Part shown: positions 57,305 to 64,000 of the stretch, one piece after another
Position numbering within the stretch: the first letter of the stretch is position 1
How the letters are laid out: every line of letters starts with the position of its first letter
Source of the DNA: Tricholoma matsutake
Lineage: Eukaryota > Basidiomycota > Agaricomycetes > Agaricales > Tricholomataceae
Direction of reading: 5' to 3'
NCBI GenBank assembly: GCA_026075535.2
Contig: AP026544.2
Location: 4,216,001 to 4,280,000, forward strand
DNA length: 64,000 bases
Made by a program: the position numbers and the translations under genes
Notes under the pieces: generated by a model
Told to the model about the DNA's origin: nothing
Databases searched by the model: none
The model's input: the letters and a program-made list of their open reading frames with translations, nothing else

Positions 57305-57371
57305 TGCTGGGTGTTAAGTTGGACTTTGTTGGTTGAATTGACCAGGCATTTATAGGCTGCTAGCTTTGAAA

Positions 57372-57419
57372 TGAGTCATCATTACTCCACCGTGACTCAG
57401 ATTGACTGGCTCTGAGTCA
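57372..57419. promoter_or_regulatory. Cluster of three TGASTCA (Gcn4/AP-1-type) sites
   Basis: TGAGTCA at 57372-57378, TGACTCA at 57393-57399 and TGAGTCA at 57413-57419, in the divergent promoter between 57304 and 57498. bZIP factors of the Gcn4/CPC1 group bind this core; use here is inferred. Confidence 0.5.
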
Positions 57420-57497
57420 GTGTGGTCGCTAAAAGGTGGCGCAGCAAGCAGCCCTGGATCTCATCTCCTTCCTTGGTGCCCCCCCGTTGTATCCCCC

Positions 57498-58907
57498 ATG
57501 CCAGACAAGAACTCTCCTCCAGACAATGCTACAAGTGCCAATGCCCTCAAGCTTGGGAACAGGAAAAAGCCGTGAGTCAATTGTATTTCCACCATGCCAT
57601 GCTCTAATGCTACCGCTCAGCCGTGCCAGTGATCCCTTTGTTCATTATGGGAGACATTTCGGCCGAACCGTGCATGCGATGTGCAGCATCCAAGCATTGC
57701 TGACCAACGGCATAGTTTGCATGGGTGAGGAGGGGGAAGTCGTAGAAGAGTCGCTCACTCCAGAGCAAGTATCATGCTTAATTACTAGCAATCTACTTCT
57801 CAGCTAATACATTCTTCCATGTTGCAGGGCCAGAAAAGAGCATAGAGCGTTCCAAAAACTCTTGCACATAGTGCCCCATCTTCCGGAGCACCTCATGGAA
57901 GCTTCTAATGAAGAGTGCATGGCGATAGCAGATTTAGTATGTTTTTTGCCCCATGAATCCATATACCCTTCCTCACCCATTAAAGATTCAAAAGGGCATA
58001 TCCAGCGCAAGATCAGACGATACTAAGAGCTTGAAGGGCGTTGTTCTGGAGTGGATGAGCCCCCATGGCATATCCTTAAACCCACCCCTCTCCCGGAACG
58101 TCAAGACAAACAGGGGCTATCACCATCCTGTCACTGGAGCCCTCCTCTGTCCTGCCGGTCTAGACTGGAACGATGCGGAGTCAGTGTTCCTTCTTTTGCA
58201 TACGTTGTTTGCACCATTGATTCCCACATTTAGCATACATGAAAAACTTTCTAGTGGCAAAATGCCCGTCCGCAGTGATCAGTGGCCAATGCTGGTGTAT
58301 GCAGACCAGGAGTATGATCCCCAAGACCCTTGGGAGGGGCTGTTTAGAAGCCATATTCTTATTTGGGTTTGGATGCATTTTTCCTCTTCATCCGTTATTG
58401 ACTCAGTCGCGTGCAGGCGTTCAAGCACATCTTTACCTCACCCAGTTCAGTAGAGAAAGAGGTGAAAGCAACAAGATCAGGCAATGCTCGTATCCATGGC
58501 ATGACTCAGGTCACTACAGCCTCCCTGGCCTACGTAGCTATGCAGGTGAGTCGGGAGTTGGCGCGCTAGTAATCCACTACCGATGACCAACCAGCTTCAC
58601 TTCGCATTATCATCCTCTTCGGTGTTCAGTAGGTCGGACGCCGTGACGGATTCCAAACAATTTTACAAAAGCATCTTGGACTTCTTGGATGATCCAGAGG
58701 AGAAGGTAGAGGTGGGTGATCTGTTGAACTGGTGGAACTGGTAGGTGTCGATAAATTGCATTCATGGCAGCAGCTGATTCTCCTGATAGCCAGATATTTC
58801 CAAGCCATGTCATGCCTGAGCATGCAGTCATGAAACAGAGCACGCTAGCCAAACTGAAGGAGCAAAGGGCGCTGAAGCAGGCGCAGTTGAATGGGGGGGT
58901 GTCGTAA
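57498..58907 (+). CDS. DUF6698-family protein
   Basis: An Agaricomycete-expanded family of unknown function. ATG 57498 starts a short exon ending at 57571; intron 57572-57620 joins in frame to DPFVHYGRHFGRTVHAMCSI. Further exons carry EHLMEASNEECMAIADL, QKGISSARSDDTKSLKG, RNVKTNRGYHHPVTGALLCP, VRSDQWPMLVYADQEYDPQD, AFKHIFTSPSSVEKEVKAT, SGNARIHGM, VRFALSSSSVFSRSDAVTDS and a lysine-rich end before TAA 58905-58907. Every exon joins without a stop, so it looks intact. Copies of this family are typically numerous near transposons in these fungi. Confidence 0.82.
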
Positions 58908-59250
58908 AATACCAGCTAGCTTTAGATTTACAATGCAATTGGTTTTCTTACAAGCACCAAGTGAAATGAGAGTGACTGATCAGAGGGTAAATCACTGCCA
59001 TGTACCAGTCAGTTCTCACAAGGATGAAGTGGGCTCATATTTCTTACCCATCTTACAGGATACGGAGTCCAGACAGCTGATGACTGATGGATGGCAGAAT
59101 TGGTGCTTCAGACGATATATATCCAGTCTTTTTCTGAAGCCACAGATTTACATCTCCTGTATACCTTGTAATGTATGGAATTTGGAGGACAGTGTCTGAG
59201 GGATATTGATGTTGGTGCTTATGGTAGAAGTCACACAGACTTTCCCTTCT
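58908..59250. other. 3' flank of the DUF6698 gene
   Basis: No gene seen. Confidence 0.4.
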
Positions 59251-60380
59251 TACAAGTGTTGGGACTATGGGTAGTTTTTGCTCATTCTGTCATTAAATTT
59301 GCAGACCTGCCTTTCCGATGCATATGATCCATGCTAGCATTTCTTACAGACTTTCGCAACCAGTTGCTTCTGTGTAGCAATTTGTAAGGGCTGTCTTTCT
59401 GGCATAGGTTATGCATTTCACCACTCTTGCGCTATATCATAAAGGTTTGGACTACAGGTGGTTTATGGCCACTATTCTACACATCCCACAGGCTCAGCAG
59501 TCAGATATCTCATACCCTACATTCGCATCTCTTACAGACCTTCTCAAGCCACTGCTGTCAGACAACAGTTGATCTGCAGAGCCTTTCAGACATATCATGT
59601 AATCTCCTATCATTATGGGACTGTAGGTGTGTTTTCATCGATCTTTTGCCTATTGTGCTGATTTGTCACACTTTTACCAATTCCGCAGGTTTGTCAACCT
59701 GATGTTCCTTATAAGCGTTGGGACAACAAGTGGATTTTCATCGCTCTTTTCTAAATTTCACAGAATTGTTGGTCCGATGCTTCAAGGCCTTTTCCTGCAT
59801 GTCTTACAGAACTTCTGAAGCAACTGCTTCCTGGCAGCTGCTGATCAGCATCACCCACCTGATATAGCTGGCTGAATCCACCACCACTGCCGTCCTTTAT
59901 AAAGGTTGGGACCACAGGTGGCTTTCTGTCTGTCTTTTGCAATTTTTTCTGATGCACCATCCTTTTACCAATTCCAGAGGTTTGCCAGTCTGATACCTCA
60001 TGGTCTATACTCACAATTCTTACAAATTTTCTCAAGTAATCACTTCCAGGCAGCAGTTGATCAGTGAGGCCATCCTGATATAGCTGGCAGAATCTGCCAT
60101 CGCTACCGTCCTTTATAAGTGTTGGGACAACAGGTGGATTTTCGTCGCTCTTTTCTAAATTTCACAGATTTGTCAGTCTGACACTTCAAGGCCTGTTCCT
60201 GCATGGCTTCCAAATCTTCAGAAGTAACTGCTTCCTGGCTGCTGCTGATCAACCGTACCCACCTGATATAGCTGGCAGAATCTGCCGTCTCTACCGTCCT
60301 TTATAAGCATTGGGACCAAAGGTGGACTTTTGTCACTCTTTTCTAAATTTCACTGATCAATCACACTTGATATCTCTGTT
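59250..60380. repeat. Degenerate tandem array, unit roughly 170-215 bp
   Basis: A TTGGGAC(T/A)A..GGTGG..TTT core recurs at about 59259, 59445, 59615, 59718, 59906, 60121 and 60310. Accompanying blocks are CCTTTATAA, CTGATATAGCTGG, TTCTAAATTTCACAGA and CTTACAGA. Copies are strongly diverged. No coding sequence. Confidence 0.75.
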
Positions 60381-61156
60381 CATTAAATTTCACATCTGTA
60401 TACTACTTGTTCAACTACTACCATAAATTTCAAAAGCTCAATTCTGAGTGCACTGTTGAAATTTGTCAACACTACCATCCTTTAAAAACCCTTTTCAGAC
60501 CGTATATAAGAATTGCAAATATTATTGTTATTTTGGATATTTTAAGGGATTATCAAGCCTTAACCTTTTCGGCCCAAAACCCAGATGAGAGGGGCGCCTA
60601 CACATCATTGTAAAACTCTGCCTGGTTGGGAGTGCTGATGTTCCTACATGTGCACAGAACTGGTGATAATGCTTCTCCTCCCCCGAGTTGTTCTAACGAT
60701 TCCAACCACGCAGCTCATGGTATGTTCGAGAAGATCGTTCGCAATCTCACGCGCCAAAGGTAGAGTCGTCTCGGAATGCCCGTTTCTTGTCCATTCTTTC
60801 AAAGTGCCCACATTCTCCGTTCGCAATCTTAACAGTGAATATACGCTTTAATGACTCGCCAAAGACCCAGCAATCGAGCTCAAGGGTAGAAGACATGTAA
60901 ACCGAAAGTATACCAAGTGAGGCGGAGTTTGAATAATGCACTTGGTAAGGAAAAGGCTATCGCCGTTCCTCGCCGTCACTCACACTTTTGTGTGCTTTTC
61001 TGGGGCCCTTCTGCGCGATAGAAGTTAACAACTTGCGTCACACTTTTGCTCGCACAGAGCTCATTTTGACTGGTGCTGTTCCTCTCAGGTGCAAGTTTGA
61101 CTGCATTGAAACCAACACTTCAGTTACAGCCTTGGAGAAGATTGCTATCAGCACTA
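60381..61156. other. Upstream region of the MICOS gene
   Basis: Short open stretches only; no gene supported. It includes the promoter of the gene at 61157. Confidence 0.4.
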
Positions 61157-61978
61157 ATGGCAGCCACGACTGCTGATCACAACTCTCCACAAGAGCGGGA
61201 GAAAGTACGTCGTTCTGACTATTCGTCTGCTTTTTGCTAGTGCTCATTCAATAAAATAGTTGTCAATATACCCCACTCTAACTCCTGACATCCTTCTGCT
61301 AGACTCACCTTCGCCCTTAGAAAAGCAAATTGGTATTGCACGTAGGAAACTTACCCAGACGTTCCATGACGCCCACAGCCAAGTCCAGGGTGTGGTATCA
61401 AGGTGGATTGGGGTGGAACATGCTATTGAGAGTACGTAATAATGCATTTCCTCTCGATACCAAGTTCCATTGACGAGCATGTAGATCGCGTGAAATCTAT
61501 AATATCCCCAAATGAATCATTGACTCCTGGATTGCTCTACGTTGGAGTGGCGACGCTCAGCGGATCTATCTTGGCTCTGAATCGTTTCCCCCCAACAAGG
61601 CTTCTGCTTCCTCCAGCATTCCTCATTGTTTCAGCCAATCACTTCCTACCCCAAACATTTCAAAACCTGACATCATATTTTGCCTCACTAGAGGACACCT
61701 ACTTCCCGGTATTTGCGCAAAAGCACGATGTCGCCAATGCGCATACGAGGATGACCTGGGAACGAATAAAGGATGCCACTCATAATGGCAGGGCTTGGAT
61801 GAATCGAGGGGAGGAGACGGCAATACACAGCGTCCAGGAGTTCACGGGTTTGAAGCTCAGAGAGACATTCGGATGGACGCCAATAGCTGGCCAAAAGGTA
61901 GAAGGGAAGGCACGCGATAATTCGAAGGCGGCGGAGAAGAAAGTGGAGGAGTCGAAAAATGTCGCTGACAGAACATAG
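61157..61978 (+). CDS. MICOS complex subunit, MIC26/MIC27-like (apolipoprotein O family)
   Basis: Inner-membrane protein of the mitochondrial contact site and cristae organising system, expected to stabilise cristae junctions and contact cardiolipin. ATG 61157-61159 starts MAATTADHNSPQEREK; introns 61205-61260 and 61432-61484 join in frame. Exon 2 has YPTLTPDILLLDSPSPLEKQ and GIARRKLTQTFHDAHSQVQG. Exon 3 has the family core SLTPGLLYVGVATLSGSILA and a second hydrophobic segment (RLLLPPAFLIVSANHFLP), then SLEDTYFPVFAQKHDVA and TGLKLRETFGW, ending in a Lys/Glu-rich tail before TAG 61976. Length (about 230 residues) suits the family. It is intact host housekeeping sequence next to the repeat-rich island. 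Confidence 0.88.
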
Positions 61979-62290
61979 CGAAGAAAGGTGGAGGAAGTTC
62001 AGAGATCAGTATGATGTCATCGAGATGTGCTATCTCGTAAATGTCAATCCTGTACCTATGTTATCAGTGTGGCCTGAAGCCTCAAGCATTACGACCAAAC
62101 CAATAAACTTGTAGAAGACAGGCTTCGGATCCGCAGCCACTCGTTACACACGAGGAGCTCGACAGTCCGTCGGCACTTAGATGAGCTCAGACAGACAAAC
62201 TGAAACACTTGACTATCCCTGGGATACACAGTTACTTAGTAGCCACACGCGAGCCGGCATGCAGAACTAGGCGAATCATCAAAGATTTCT
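61979..62290. other. 3' flank of the MICOS gene
   Basis: No gene seen. Confidence 0.4.
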
Positions 62291-62745
62291 AAGTAAGATA
62301 GTCCTCACTCATAGACAACGACGTCACGTGCATTCATTGATTTCAGTCAAAAGCGGGCACTGACATTGTCACACTGTGTTTTAAAAAAAAGGCAACCGAG
62401 GAAAGTTTTATTAAGTGTTTTTAAAAAGAACTGTGCAAACCAAATTTGAACTAAGGAATGAGTGACAGAGGAGTATTGCTTGCAAAGTCGGCAGTCCATC
62501 AAAAATCACTCGCAAAAGAGTCCCAATCAAAACATTGACTTCCATAACAAAATCCTATACTCCTCCCGCAAAACTCGCACAGTGCCCACCAGGTTTTGGT
62601 AGAACCTTACTGATATGAAGATAAACCTTTCCTCGGAGCCATATTCTGTAAAAAGGCCTCCAAACATTGTTCACAGGTGAGATGGGTGTGAAATTGTTGA
62701 TTCACGTGACGTCGTTGTGTATGAGTGAGGACTATCTTACTACTT
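62291..62745. mobile_element. MITE-like inverted-repeat element
   Basis: Arms of about 36-50 bp: GTAAGATAGTCCTCACTCAT.. with ACGACGTCACGTG at 62292-62335, inverted at about 62695-62742, with one mismatch over 36 bp. About 455 bp overall and no coding capacity. No convincing target duplication was seen. Confidence 0.65.
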
Positions 62746-64000
62746 ATCACTTACCGAGTGTTTTACCACGGTACTAGTGTTTCACCACCACACTGATAAC
62801 ACTTTCTAAGCCCCAAAACATATCCAACCATCTTCAAATCGACGATCTGAGAGGTTATAAGTATTACAAACATTCCTCTGATTTTCCCCTGATTTTCGGT
62901 TGAGGTCGAGGTTGGTAAAAGCTACATTATGAGGGGTGAATCACATATTTCTGACATTGAGATATGAGGAGTGAACCAATCCTTCCCATTTTTTTTCTCA
63001 AAGCAATAATATATATTTCCCATAGACTGAGAGTAGTTTCACCATGATCATAGAGCAGTTTGTGGTTTTCTGGCTCCCGCTCACTGTGACATTTCACGGA
63101 CAGAATTTAAACGCCGACAAGTGTGCTATTTTGGGCAAACTCGATCAACAAATGTTTTTACGAAAATGTACTTTGGCTTGTCAGATGCCAACGTCGGATC
63201 ACAGAATTCTGCATTACTTTTGCATGACATGTGTTAGGAAACCACCCCATTACCTAACATCAGCAAAATCAAGGATCGACTTATTTGGCTTATTTGGCTT
63301 AAACCCCAATTAAGGGAATTAAGGGGAATTAAGGAAAATAAGTTCATTTTTTCCCTTAAAACTGATAACCGTTAAGCAGATATAATCAACCAAGCGGTAT
63401 AAGCAACATGTAAGCAAATTAAGGCCATAAGGAGCATGTAATCCCTCAAGGCCTTAAGGACTTTTTCGAATTTTCTTCCAAGTCCCTCTCAGCATTTCCT
63501 GAAAATGGAAATTCAAACTCAGCATCACCGACGTCACATGTTGTTTGTGTTCAATCCACTGCTTCTGCTCCACACCTCTACACCACCATATCCATGACAG
63601 CCAGAGCCACTAGTGACTGCAAGCAAGATTCATATTCTATGTATGTTGTAACAATGAGACAGCACCAAGACACCCACACCTAGGGCAATGACCCAGGATG
63701 GGACCAGGAGAACCCACCGCTGCGAGCCCCTGCTCGCAGGGTGGATGGAGGGATGAATTCACCATGAGGGGGAGAGGATGACGACAATGAACAACGAACC
63801 ACTACCACAGCACCTCTAACCACCGCGGCGAACAACTGCTCATGGGGTACAAATGGGGAGCAACAAGATGGGATGACAATGCCAGGGGACCAGGATGGAG
63901 AGGGGTACAAACGATGCATGTGGCAAGGAGGAAGAGAATGGTGATGGGGCCAAAAAAAAACATCAAAAGGTGAGTTTTTTTTTCTTTCCCCTTTTCTAAT
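62746..64000. other. Gene-poor right end
   Basis: No gene supported. A low-complexity TTAAGG/AATTAAGG-rich tract lies at about 63280-63460, and the last 200 bases are purine-rich with a short A/T run. Confidence 0.45.

Noticed and set aside
63280..63460. Telomere-like TTAAGG repeat
   Set aside because: Irregular AT-rich low-complexity sequence, not a TTAGGG tandem array.
1..64000. tRNA or rRNA genes
   Set aside because: No cloverleaf with A and B boxes or rRNA core segment was recognised by eye; a tRNAscan-SE run would settle this.

Overview
The window reads as nuclear DNA of a basidiomycete fungus, most likely an Agaricomycete. Genes are cut by many 45-70 base GT/AG introns. Three host-type genes are present: a SNF2 chromatin remodeler with PHD fingers, an aldo/keto reductase and a MICOS (MIC26/27-like) subunit. 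Most of the remaining sequence is transposable elements and lineage-specific families typical of Agaricomycetes: tnp2/CACTA, Plavaka, chromovirus Ty3/gypsy, hAT, Crinkler-like and DUF6698. All assignments rest on reading the sequence; no database search was run, and the species is not identifiable from the window.

Layout. 1-3585: 3' part of a SNF2 ATPase gene. 4657-7800: CACTA-type tnp2 transposase with a decayed 3' end. 7781-9597: small Ty1/copia-like element that encodes only Gag, with a 5 bp target duplication and a doubled 3' LTR. 9656-12862: divergent pair of unrecognised genes, the larger one split by a solo gypsy LTR. 13357-15940: hAT element with its own 8 bp duplication, containing a 383 bp palindromic MITE with another 8 bp duplication. 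16252-17728: aldo/keto reductase, minus strand, flanked by inverted repeats. 18.5-22.5 kb: mostly unassigned. 22.6-58.9 kb: accessory island with a Plavaka transposase and its neighbour gene, a coiled-coil gene, a WD40-like/JmjC demethylase-like gene, a zinc-finger gene with a possible His/Cys protease dyad interrupted by a 6 kb chromovirus, three Crinkler-header/HNH genes, two copies of a cysteine-tailed family and a DUF6698 gene. 59.2-60.4 kb: degenerate tandem repeats. 61157-61978: MICOS gene. 62-64 kb: a MITE-like inverted repeat and low-complexity DNA.

Two themes tie the island together. First, a leader module with two GAAAAGTCAGAC-type boxes recurs six times. Three copies sit just upstream of recognised genes in matching orientation, which suggests shared regulation or a shared mobile unit. 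Second, accessory and transposon reading frames are broken mainly at TGA codons that fit CGA-to-TGA change. The two closest duplicate genes and the two gypsy LTRs differ largely by CpG transitions. This pattern is expected from cytosine methylation of repeats followed by deamination, while the three host genes look intact or nearly so.
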